A stretch of 64,000 nt of DNA from Phallus indusiatus (lineage: Eukaryota; Basidiomycota; Agaricomycetes; Phallales; Phallaceae): positions 2,428,683 through 2,492,682 of the forward strand of contig JAQFWX010000004.1 in NCBI GenBank assembly GCA_027605045.1. Reading direction: 5' to 3'. The first letter of the stretch is position 1. Every line of letters starts with the position of its first letter. The notes beneath the pieces are model-generated. The model ran no database searches. It had not been told where the DNA came from and saw only the letters and a list, made by a program, of their open reading frames with translations. Below, piece after piece: positions 46,270-56,371 of this stretch. Both the position numbers and the translations under genes were made by a program.

Positions 46270-48702
46270 TCATTTTCCTTTTCCTTTTCCTTTGCCCCTC
46301 CCTTTTTGTCCGCTGCCTTTTTTAACGGCCTCAACAGCATTTTTTTCGGCTACTGGCTTTGGATTAGTCCTTGATCTTAATCTGCGCGTGCAAGTCTCCG
46401 AGTCAACTGTATCGTTTCCACGTTTTTGCCCACGTGTAGTCTGTTGCGCACTTGGCCCATCTTCTGCACGAGTGCCATGATACACCGTCATGGCCAAGGG
46501 TCTTGTGCTTGCGGGTGGACTGGCTTGAGATTCAGTGGTCAGATGTGCTGTGCCAACAGGCGGACAGGTACGGGTAGATGGAGTAGCATCAGCGGCAGGA
46601 CGGGATTCAGTGGATGGACAGAATCCAGCGGACAGGTGGGTATCGGCAGATGGACAGAGTTCAGTGGAAGAATAAGATCTAGCGGACGGAAGAGATCCAG
46701 CAGGTGGAAGAGGTCTGGGAGACGGATGGGATCTGGCGACAGGAGTATGGGATCCAGTGATAGGAGTACGGGATCCAGAGACAGGAGTATGGGACCCGGA
46801 GACAGGAGTGCGGGACCCGGAGACAGGAGTACGAGATCCAGAGACAGAAGAAGTACGAGATCCAGCGACAGGAATACGGGATCTAAATCTGACAACAGGA
46901 ATACGAGATCCGGCAACAGGAATACGAGACTGCTCAACAGGAATACGAGACTGCGCAACAGGAATACGAGACTGCGCAACAGGAATACGAGACTGCGCAA
47001 CAGGATGCGGGCCAGCAGAAGCCATAGGCGAAGGTGGAGGAACCGGGTGTTCAGAAGAAGCTAGAATATCAGGAGATGCCAGAGGTTCAGGAGAGGTCAG
47101 ACGTCTAGGAGAAGCCGGATGTTCTGAAGAAGTTTCAGAACGTCCGGAATACTGAGGATTTATATCTCCGGATGTAACAGGAGGGCCGGTCTCAGAAACT
47201 AGAGATACATTATCTGGCACCTGTAAATGCAAAGTTTAGATTAATCAAATGTAGAGTGTATTACACTTACATCATCCTCATTCTCATCCAAATCTTGCAT
47301 CTCCCGGGTGTTTTTGCCATCTTCGTAATCCGAACTTGGCTCTCCTAAGGCTTTGTCTATTTCTTCTTGATCCGAGTTATCAGTGGGTTTAATGAGATTT
47401 TGAGGGTATAATAATTGGTTGGCCCAATTGAGTGTACTGTCGAACTCTGCGCGTTTACTGCGTTTGGCACAAATCTTCATGTATGTGAGAAAAACCTTGT
47501 GATGCTGAATGTGTGGCTCGGAATCTTCTCCTGTGGATGCTTCGGAATTCGTTTTTGAGGTTGAGGCTTTGGTACTTCTCTTCAAGGTATTGATATTTCT
47601 CTCCGAAGCACCAGTATTTTTCTCCGAAGAATCGCACTTTGTCGAAGCATTGAAAACTTGGTTGGTAAGCGCACATCGAAGCTAAGCCGTCGCAAATCAA
47701 TAATTTTACCAGCCATGACAAATACTTGGGGCTTACAATCGTCGTGACAATGGCCAGGATGGTAGGGGTAACCCCAGCCAGTCCCCAGCTCATTCCAATA
47801 GACCCTCGACCATGACGTCCACCCCTCACTGTTGAGGCCTTTTCTAAGCCGGTTTTGCTGTAATATATTAACAGGAACGTCTGGCAGACATGGTGAATAA
47901 CTAGCATACTTCTTTTGATACAAGACTTACGCGAAGTATGATCTCATTATGAAATAGTCTGGTGTGACGCTTGTCAGAAGTTACTTCATAGTCTTCATAA
48001 GCAATCGGGGCCATCCAGTGATAACTTGCTGGCTTGTCTTCTTTTTGGGACCAGCCGTTTAACTGGCGCTTCACATTGACATCTTCTATATCAAAGCCAG
48101 AATCTGCAAATATATCCTTTAGCCCATCTCGAACACGATCAACAGCGGTTGCCCGCTGTTGACTCATCCCCTTGGTGAACTATACAATGTAATTAATATC
48201 AGGAGTTAACATTGATATCATATGAATAAATCACATACCCAAGATTGATGTGTTAAATTGCCAAAAATACTGTGTAAATGCTCTGGAATGAATTCTTTAA
48301 GCTCACGCAGTTGACCCTGCATGGCCATGTCCTCTTTTTGATACCGGATGCTGGGCTTGTAGGCAGGATCTTCTTTGACCGTAAAAGCGGTTTTTTCGTT
48401 GGTAAGCCATAGTGATACAGTGAGAACATTTTTTTCCAAGTCCCACAATCTCGTTTTCTACCCCCTTCAGACGCTTTAGTTCTGTTTCTAAATTTATAAT
48501 GCGCTGCTTGCGTGTGATTTTGGTCATCGCTTTTGATGCCACAGCTATGTCGGCCCTGAGATTACGATATGTCTAAAAAGAGTTAGCATGATATGAATTT
48601 ATAAATTAGCACAATTCTTACTGTTGCTACTTCTTTTGGCTCTGTTGCATCATTATCGTCTTCATCATCACTGAGCAATGCTGGAGCGGTGTATTGTGGC
48701 AT
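46270..48702 (-). CDS. DUF6698-like cargo protein with a 7-residue repeat tail
   Basis: The start MPQYTAPALLSDDEDD is at 48700-48702. Exons separated by short introns encode a helical region (TKITRKQRIINLETELKRLK), a stretch ending IPEHLHSIFGNLTHQSW, then VRDGLKDIFADSGFDIEDVN with HWMAPIAYEDYEVTSDKRHT, GGRHGRGSIGMSWGLAGVTP, and a segment with RAEFDSTLNWANQLLYPQ. This order resembles DUF6698, a mushroom-specific family without known function. The last exon (46270-47220) is a Pro/Ser-rich tail with tandem 7-residue units (SRIPVAQ-like, then GSRTPVS-like, about 46738-47000) and ends in a basic GRGKGKGKGK peptide. A frame change near an A7 run at about 48430 is unexplained (sequence error, mutation or missed splice). 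It is transcribed against the transposase. Confidence 0.55.
46738..47000. repeat. 21-bp tandem repeat in the tail of the DUF6698-like gene
   Basis: Units of 21 bp. The right block repeats CAACAGGAATACGAGACTGCG and variants about five times; the left block repeats GGAGACAGGAGTACGGGATC-type units about six times. They encode 7-residue repeats on the minus strand and leave the plus strand open as well, which explains the long antisense frame there. Confidence 0.85.
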
Positions 48703-49799
48703 TATGTTCAGTTAAAATGAAGCTGGAGGGATAAGCACAATTTGGGCGTTGTCTTGTCACATATCACATGTTACTTTTTCGCTGCATAAGCTTTAGGGTA
48801 GACACAAAACTTAAAATTTCATTGCAAAAGAGGGTGGTACATTATCAGAGTATAACAAAAACATCTCAACGGGCTATATTTTAATGTTATAACCATCAAC
48901 CACCACCAGCTTCTCCATAAACCCTTGTTTCTGTATCTCCGTTGTATGTGCTTTGCTGGAAGCACCGTTAGTAAACTGCAGTTGCACTTAGGGTGGGAAT
49001 TGGTGCAAATGAGCAAGGCACGAGCTTTGCCCCTATCGATGAGCGTGTGTGAGATGGAGCCAGAAAACTACTTTGATCAACCCGCACAGATGAGATGTGA
49101 AAGATTAGTAAGATAACTTTGCGAAAAGCGATAATAATCACTCACATACTGCTGCAGGGAGTTCCAGATCTACGAAGGTATCAAATGCTCCCAGCTTATC
49201 ACTTTGTGAACGAACACAATCCGACTTGGCTTGGCTTACATTCATCCGCATGAGCAAGACCGCTCGCCACACTTTATTTGATTAACAGGACTATGATATC
49301 TGTGTAACATTGAAGTAGGAGATGATGTCCACAATATGGTCTGGCCGAATACTACATGAATGAAAAAGACTTGGATTGTACTGCACGAGAATTGAAAAGA
49401 CCGGCAAGAGTGTTACTTCACGACTGGGCAGTTCCAAGTTGGGCGAAATGAAAGTTGTTGTAAATTCTGTATCTGCAGCGATATCAGTACCACAGCATCG
49501 GTTAGACTCAGTTAAATAGTGAATTTACAAAGGCCTGAGGGTAAACAATGAGTTTCTTTCTTGCATTTCGTCCAGTCGCAACCGCCCTCTCAAGACTCAC
49601 AGATCTTTCAACAGTTTTCGTTGGCTACCATCAAGCGGCTCTTGTAATTGCACCCAATATGACGCTGCTTTTGAAAAGACATCCGACAATTGTTGTACCA
49701 GTGCTAGTGGCTTCAGGAAGAGGAACACGGGTGAGGATATGCAGTAGACAGGAAAGAAGTTCGTGGAGTTCCGGTCACATGTCACGCATCACACATCAC
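48703..49799. other. Core transposon region between the two divergent cargo genes
   Basis: About 1.1 kb. It probably includes the promoter of the DUF6698-like gene and distal upstream sequence of the transposase. A 142-codon plus-strand frame beginning at 49548 runs into the adjacent solo LTR, so it is not supported as a gene. The last ~30 bp are a CACGCATCACACATCACGCATC simple repeat. Confidence 0.45.
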
Positions 49800-49804
49800 G
49801 CATC

Positions 49805-50201
49805 TGTCAGGGTACGCTACCGCGTCCCCTCATTTTTCCTTATTTATTATCATCGGTATATATCTATTTCTATCTTATTTATATTTCCCGTGCATTACAA
49901 CTACCATCCGTTTATTCTCTCCGTCCATATTTCACCTTCTCTGCTCGCGCGCGTTGCGCGCTCGTACACGGTGTGATGCCTGTGACATCACGTCGCTTAG
50001 GCTCGGCTTGGGCGCCTGGCACTTAGCTGTGTCAGGGCCGCACGCCGTGTCGTCGTTTTATGTATATAGTAGCTGTACCTAGAGTGAGGGTCCCTAAGCT
50101 TGTTCTCTTAGGATCCCCTCCCTCTAGGTGAGTAGTGTAGTTATCTTCCAATATATTACTTAGGATCCCCTCCCTCTAGTGTGAGCTGAGTAGCCCTAAC
50201 A
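49805..50201 (+). mobile_element. Solo LTR, 397 bp (copy b), upstream of the transposase
   Basis: TGTCAGGGTACGC...AGCCCTAACA with the 5-bp duplication GCATC (49800-49804 and 50202-50206). Same family as copy a, with a TATA box followed by AAGCTTGTTCT. It lies within a CATCACGCATC simple repeat 88 bp before the transposase start. Confidence 0.9.
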
Positions 50202-51676
50202 GCATCACACATCACGCATCACGTGTTGCTTGAACTCCTCGTTTGCACAACGACTCAGTCAGTCTAATCGACAGAAGATCTTTCTCTCATGGATGGTGAT
50301 AATTTATTAGGACACCAGCGGTTCTGCCAGTACTGCAAAAAAATCAAGTCGTATCATCGATTCGACAAACACCAGCTGGCATGCAAAGGCAAACACTCGG
50401 GCTTGCACAAAGTGGCTCAAACACTAACCCTGAATCTAGATGATCATACAGGTCGGTACATTTGGTTTATCTCAATATTAACTAATATTCTTCAACATAG
50501 AGCAATATTTGCACTCACCTGTGTATGTATCCGACTCATCCGAGGACATCGGTGTTGATCAGGATATGCTGTCCGATGGTATGGTAGACGATGATGTTTA
50601 TATGCGTGGTAAGTTGTGTCATAAACCATGCCTTGCAGAGTTAATCTTCATACCAATATTAGACGACGAATTAGCTTCTTCTCCCCCTGTCCCGCCGAGT
50701 TTACCCGACGAATATATCGAGGTCCAGCATCACCCACATAGCAAACTGACTGAGCCCACAATCATTCCGTTAGACACAGAGCAGTCTCCAAACACAAAGA
50801 TCAACACACCGTCAGCCTCCCAATACATTCCTGATCCTGCACGGCCATGGGCCCCTTTCCGGACACGTGCAGACTTCGAGTTTGCCGAGATTGTCGTGAC
50901 AGGCTGTTTACAAAAAGATATAACAGACAAACTTCTTGCTGGGATTCGGGGAAACTGGGCGAAAGATACCTCACTAACATTCCGAACACATAAGGATGTT
51001 CAAAAGTCTCTAACTCTGTCCCGAAAATTCATCCAGCAAGTATGGATTTATTTCCCCATCTAATCATCATCATATGTCTGATATATCCAAAGTTTACTTC
51101 AGCTGAGGTTTCGCATACATTTCAAGGAGAAGTTAAAAATTTCAAGTTCCTATATCGAGATCCATGGCAGTGGATCGTGAATTTAGTGCAGGATCCAACT
51201 CTGGCAGAGGATATTTCATGGTTTCCGGTGAAGAAGTTCCTACATGCGGATGAAAACGTCACACAGATATATGATGAACTTAATTCAGGTGACGCATGGT
51301 GGGAATATCAGGTATTGATGATTTTGTTGTGTTTCGTGTTGTAGCTCTGACTCCATAACTCAGGATTCTATTCCCCCCAGCCAAAAGCATCCGCACTGCT
51401 ATTTTCTGTTACATGTATGGCTCGATAAGAGCAACGTATCTACTAATAAAAAGATGCATCCGATTATTTTACGCGCATGCGGACTTCCAAGCCAAATCCG
51501 AAATGCATCCGGGAATGGAGGTGGAATATTAATTGGTTATATGCCCATCATAATTTCTTCCAATTTTGATTTTATTTTTACTAATTAAATTGTATTTTTT
51601 AGGTTAGTGAATCAGTGGATATGTCTAAAATTGAAGCTGATCCACTCTTGACCGCTGCATTCGCGCAATTCAAGCG

Positions 51677-52779
51677 TGTCAAGCGCCGTGTTCCACGTCT
51701 ATCCCGGCAAAGTCCGTTCTAGTACGAAACACGTGCGTGCGGATATAGATAGAATAAAGGAAGTACGGAGAGTACGGGTGTGAGGGACTTGGCTTCAGCT
51801 TATATGCTGCGCCCACTCGCCCAACTTCAGATATCCCTCGATTTCAGAGAACTGTTAGGGCTACTCAGCTCACACTAGAGGGAGGGGATCCTAAGTAAAT
51901 ATATTGAGGGAGAAACTAACTACTCACCTAGAGGGAGGGGATCCTAAGAGAACAAGCTTAGGGACCCTCACTCTAGGTACAGCTACTATATACATAAAAC
52001 GACGACGCGGCGTGCGGCCCTGACACAGCTAAGTGCCAGGCGCCCAAGCCGAGCCTAAGCGACGTGATGTCACGGGCATCACGCCGGGTATGAGCGCGCA
52101 ACGCGCGCGAGTAAAGAATGTGAAATAGAGACGGAGGGAGCAAACGGAAGGTGGATTTAATGTACGGGAAATGTAAATGAAATGGAAATGAACATATACC
52201 AAGGATAATAAATAAGGAAAAAGGAGGGGACGCGGTAGTGTACCCTGACAAGAACGAGAGAAGTACGTATCAAGTACGCACAAGTCCGACGTCTAGTACG
52301 ACGATGGACTTCAGATGTCCTAGACGTCTAACGACGACTTAGACTTAAACTACGCACAAGTCCGCAACTAAGTACGAGACAGAGTACGCAGAGTACGGAT
52401 AAGAACAGAGGCGGAACAGATAGAAGAGAAGAACGGAAGACTAATACTACTATATTCTGACTGAGGTTTCCCAGCTAAAAGACTGGGGTTTAAATACACA
52501 AGTAGGAAATAACTATTCCGAAAGGAGAAAGGAATACAAAAGGAATGGTTATAACCAGGACAGATAATTAGGCAGAGTCCGGGACGGACGAGCCCTGGTT
52601 AATTGGAATATCGGACGGGCATACTCTTATTTGAAATGAAACGGATCGGAAGGCTGTGCATAAAGTACGGGAAGAATACGGAAATAAGTACGGACTACGT
52701 ACTTGATGAAAACCTGGGAGTTCAGAGTACGGATTACGTAAGATGTCGGAATAGGTCACGGGGCACGCCGGGCGTGACA
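51677..52779. mobile_element. Solo LTR of a second family (e), ~700 bp, containing a nested solo LTR
   Basis: TGTCAAGCGCCGTG...CCGGGCGTGACA flanked by AAGCG (51672-51676 and 52780-52784), inserted in a transposase exon. It is itself interrupted by copy c. Without that insert it is about 700 bp. It is rich in AGTACG motifs and has no coding capacity. Confidence 0.8.
51853..52250 (-). mobile_element. Solo LTR, 398 bp (copy c), nested in LTR e
   Basis: Reverse orientation: TGTTAGGGCT...GTACCCTGACA on the plus strand. Flanked by AGAAC on both sides (51848-51852 and 52251-52255). Same family as copies a, b and d. Confidence 0.9.
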
Positions 52780-53437
52780 AAGCGCGAAGTTTATCACAAA
52801 ATTCTTGGTATAATTTTCAAATCTCTTAGAAAGCGGTCAACCTCTGGTGAAAAAGTTGTGTGTGGTGACGAAATAGCTCGTGTTATTTTTCCCGGATTTT
52901 TGATTGCTTCTCTCGACATGGAAGAGGCATACTGCTTCTGTACAACCAAAGGTGTTCGTGCAAACTATCCTTGTCCCCGCTGCCTCGTTCCGGCAAAAGA
53001 ACTACATTCCATAACTACCGCACATAAACAACGCACCGATCTCGACATGGCCGCGATCTTCACTAAAGCGAAATTACTATCAAAAAACGCTGCTGATACT
53101 TTGGCAAAAGATAATGGGGTTCATTTGATACATGTATAGTCGCAGCTATTCTACTATTAACGGTTTATTAACTTTTTTTAGAATTTTTTTTGGAAAATGT
53201 GCAGATCCAGTCCTTACCATGCATATTCATACGATGTTTTACATTCTTTTGACTTGGGCGAGTGGGGGAAACATCAATGGCCCCTGCTCTTGAAAATTCT
53301 GGGTCCTGAGAGGTGCTCAAACCTGTGTGAAAAGTGAGTTTCAATATTAATTTGTTGTACTGTTGCCTGATGGAATATGGTTGTAGCATGGAGCAAGTAC
53401 AGCCTTGGCCCGGGCTGAAACATTTTCGAGAAGTCAC

Positions 53438-54705
53438 TGTCAGGGTACGCTACCGCCGTCTCTCATTTTCTTATTTATTATCATCGGCATCACTGTCAAG
53501 TACCGATATCCGGGAACGGTAATAGATACTGTAATGTATTTTAGTCGCTGAATATAACACCAATAACTGTCACCGTTGGTTGACGATAGCCAGGACTTGG
53601 CCTCAACCTATAAGAGGTTGTGCCACGACAGTCTTCTTTAGGATTTGTCCTGACGTTCGTCACGAGCGTCGAGTTCGTCAAGGACGTTACGAATATGTGC
53701 GTTCCGAGCTTCGAGAGTCGCGAGCTGTATCTCGTATTGAATGATATCGAGCTCAACGATAATGAAGAAAGCTTTGAGATGTAACTCTCGACAACGACGG
53801 ATGGCTTCCGTCGTTGCAAGTCTCGAGGAACGATCTCGACGTTCAATGATGAAGAGAGTAAGAGAAAAGAGAGTTTTATAGAGATATCGAACTACGTTCG
53901 ATATTAAGTCTGAAGAACTATCTACGTGTATGCTAGGGTTTATATACACGTCAGATAAATAATTCTAGCTCAGTTCGAAATAGATTCCGAACTAGAGAAA
54001 TACAAACAAGTCGTGAGATTCGTAAGTAACATCAATATATGCAGGGTATGATGTCTCATGTGATGAACATGAGGTGTGCAGGGATAAGAGCTGTGCATAC
54101 ATGGACCTACGTTCGTCATCTATGATCTCATAACCGGAACGTGCGTGGAATATTCTAGAAAGGCCTTTCCGCGGGTGTTCCAGGAGTTAAGAGAGACGGG
54201 TACGTCTCTATTCGAGTTGTAAGGTTGATGGGGATGACTGAACGCGAAGGTCTTATCGTGAGTGACATAAGCGAGATAAGATAACGGAGATGAACGGTAA
54301 ATGATCGGATATGGATTACGTAACGTTACCGGAAGTGATGTCATGAATCGGATCATGACAATCACTTCCTTTCTATTTTATTTATCATTTCCATATTTTA
54401 CTTTCACTCTCCGTTTCCTTGTTCTGTCTCTATTTCACTTTCTCTACTCGCGCGCGTTGCGCGCTCGTACCCGGCGTGATGCCCGTGACATCACGTCGCT
54501 TAGGTTCGGTTTGGGCGCCTGGCACTTAGCTGTGTCAGGGCCGCACGCCGCGTCGTCGTTTTATGTATATAGTAGCTGTACCTAGAGTGAGGGTCCCTAA
54601 GCTTGTTCTCTTAGGATCCCCTCCCTCTAGGTGAGTAGTTAGTTTCCCTTCCAATATATTATCTTAGGATCCCCTCCCTCTAGTGTGAGCTGAGTAGCCC
54701 TAACA
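53438..54705 (+). mobile_element. Solo LTR (copy d), ~396 bp, split by a nested solo LTR
   Basis: TGTCAGGGTACGC at 53438 and AGCCCTAACA at 54705, flanked by GTCAC (53433-53437 and 54706-54710), inside a transposase exon. An 867-bp insert sits after ATCGGCATCAC; its removal leaves 396 bp, the normal length of this family. Confidence 0.9.
53494..54360. mobile_element. Solo LTR, 867 bp (family g), nested in copy d
   Basis: TGTCAAGTACCG...GGATCATGACA with a 5-bp ATCAC duplication (53489-53493 and 54361-54365). It shares the TGTCAAG...TGACA ends with family e but is otherwise different. Short minus-strand open frames inside (for example 53541-53846) have no recognised motif. Confidence 0.82.
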
Positions 54706-56353
54706 GTCACTACAATAGAATTTAGCGATGGAAACTCATATCGTGACATTTTGAAGGTATACATAATAGTTCTGTATGGTTTACACCCTATTCAAACAAA
54801 TAACAGTGTGTCGTTCCATGTCTCGCTTTAATACTTCAAGCGCAATCTCCCATGTTCCAAGCAATTCGCTGGTGTGCCATATTCCGCGCAATTCTTAGTC
54901 TCAAAGTCATATCCAAGCGTCACATTTTATACCTGGAACAAACTGTGCTACCGGAATATGAAAAGCTTTGCGAAGTGAGTCTGAATTAACTTTGATATTC
55001 CAAATGAGTTAACAATGTAAAGGGCATTACAGCTATTCCACCACATAAAAAGACATTTGACTATCCCAAACATCATATGATGTATCATGCTGTAGAGGAC
55101 TTACGTCGGAAGGGGTGCATTGATGGCTACTCAACCCGTCCCGGCGAAGGTTTCCAGCAAGAAGTGAAACAGGCATACCGCCAGACAAATTATAAAGATG
55201 TTGAAGCTCAGGTAAAAACTTTATAGTATCGATACTATTTATGGCTTAACTCAATATTAGATGACGAAAATTGATGAGAATCAGGAGGCGATAGCTCGAA
55301 TACAAATGTTTATCAATCAGTTCGAGCTCGAAAAGGAGCGCAAGTTGCGCGACTCCATGAATGACGAGGGTGAAAACACACCGGCAGTACAGGAGAAGGA
55401 TGAAATCGAAAATCACTATAGCTTAGGCTCCCCTTCTGCCGCTATGAAATTGTCAGAGGTAGAACAAAATAATCCGGCAAACTCCAACTTCTCTCACTTT
55501 GCATCCAATCTCCTGGAGTTTATGAGTGAAATCCCGGATGAACGGAGGCCGTCGATAAATCATAATACAACTGTGAGTACTATGTATATCCTTTCTGTAT
55601 GAACAAGATCAACGCTTCCTTTCAGATTCGGCCTTTTAAATGTCTCTACATTACCTTTCGGTCAATGGAAGACTGGCGGCCATCAAGAGACATCCTCCGC
55701 TGTAATCCTGAATTCCATGGACGCTCGCGCTTCGACTTCATCACAATAAACACCAGCCCAATTTCGTTTGCACGGCTTCTATTTGTTTTTAGCTGCGAAG
55801 ATTCGAAAGGCCAACAATGTGACCTTGCGCTCGTTCAAATGCTTGCACCGTCGGTTGTGAAGTCGGTTTGGTGGGAGGGAATGCAAGCTTATGAAGAACA
55901 AGATGTTCAATTCATTTGTCTCGAATACATCATTCGAGGCTGTCACTTTATTCCTTTTTTTAAGTCCAAAAAAAAAATCTATTTTCTCAATGATGTGGTT
56001 GATAATGACGCATTTGTACGATTTTTCCTAGATTCGCAGGAGTTATCCCAATAAAGCTCCATATTTTATTTGTCTACTGGAGTTTGCTTGTTTCTTTATA
56101 TTTTGCTATTATTTCCCGTCGAGGCGAATCACTAATAAACCGCTCGTCTTGCCCAGTTTCCGCCACGGCTCGTTATAATCCTTGTCACCGTCACAGCATC
56201 CGTTCGCATCATGCTTCCGGCTGAGTTGCCAATTTAATTTCTAACCGCGTTATTTAAACCTAATAAATTGCCAGCCAGTAAATTTAAATCAAAAATATTT
56301 ACCGATCAAGGTTTATAAAGCATTTATAAACCTTGCGAAGATTATAAACCTGT

Positions 56354-56371
56354 TTAGGTTTTTGCGACATT
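56354..56371 (-). repeat. Right terminal inverted repeat of the Plavaka-like element
   Basis: TTAGGTTTTTGCGACATT on the plus strand, followed by TGT. Its reverse complement matches the left end in 16 of 18 positions. Adjacent subterminal repeats of TTATAAACC lie at about 56310-56350. Confidence 0.85.

Larger units (their letters stand above)
50289..56054 (+). pseudogene. Plavaka-type transposase, split by two nested solo-LTR insertions
   Basis: The transposase of the element that contains it. The N-terminus (50289) has a zinc-finger-like FCQYCKKIKSYHRFDKHQLAC. Family blocks follow: RPWAPFRTRADFEFAEIVVT, FKFLYRDPWQWIVNLVQDPT, WWEYQ, KKMHPIILRACGLPSQIRNA, then after the first insertion VVCGDEIARVIFPGFLIASL and NYPCPRCLVPAKELHSI. 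Further blocks are HSFDLGEWGKHQWPLLLKIL, WPGLKHFREV, and after the second insertion IEFSDGNSYRDIL, GYSTRPGEGFQQEVKQAY and KIDENQEAIARIQMFINQFE. The stop is at 56052-56054. Insertions at 51677-52779 and 53438-54705 both interrupt exons. The flanking codons are in register across each insertion once one target copy is discounted, and no other disabling change was seen. Disruption is therefore recent and due to the LTRs. Confidence 0.85.
37068..56371 (+). mobile_element. Composite Plavaka-like (CACTA-related) DNA transposon carrying cargo genes and nested retroelements
   Basis: The terminal inverted repeat AATGTCGCAAAAATCCAA at 37068 matches the reverse complement of the right end at 56371 (AATGTCGCAAAAACCTAA), with two mismatches in 18. 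It is flanked by a 3-bp TGT duplication (37065-37067 and 56372-56374), the duplication size of CACTA-group elements. Copy A of the host duplication (near 33690, ...ATTGCACTTG...) aligns across the junction without a gap once the element and one TGT are removed. Subterminal TATAAAC-type motifs occur several times within ~130 bp of each end. Inside are the transposase (50289-56054), a DUF6698-like gene, a small coiled-coil gene, one chromovirus and six solo LTRs. Without the retroelements and their target duplications the core is about 9.3 kb. The strand is given as that of the transposase. Confidence 0.85.

Noticed and set aside
46730..47010. Possible CRISPR-like repeat array
   Set aside because: Repeats are directly adjacent 21-bp coding units without unique spacers, in a eukaryotic gene.
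46426..47155. Plus-strand and alternative minus-strand frames over the 21-bp repeats
   Set aside because: Tandem repeats of a length divisible by three keep all frames open. Only the frame of the DUF6698-like gene connects to upstream exons.
52603..52790. Start of the transposase fragment at 52603
   Set aside because: The first ~60 residues of that frame are LTR e sequence; the transposase resumes only after the AAGCG duplication at 52780.
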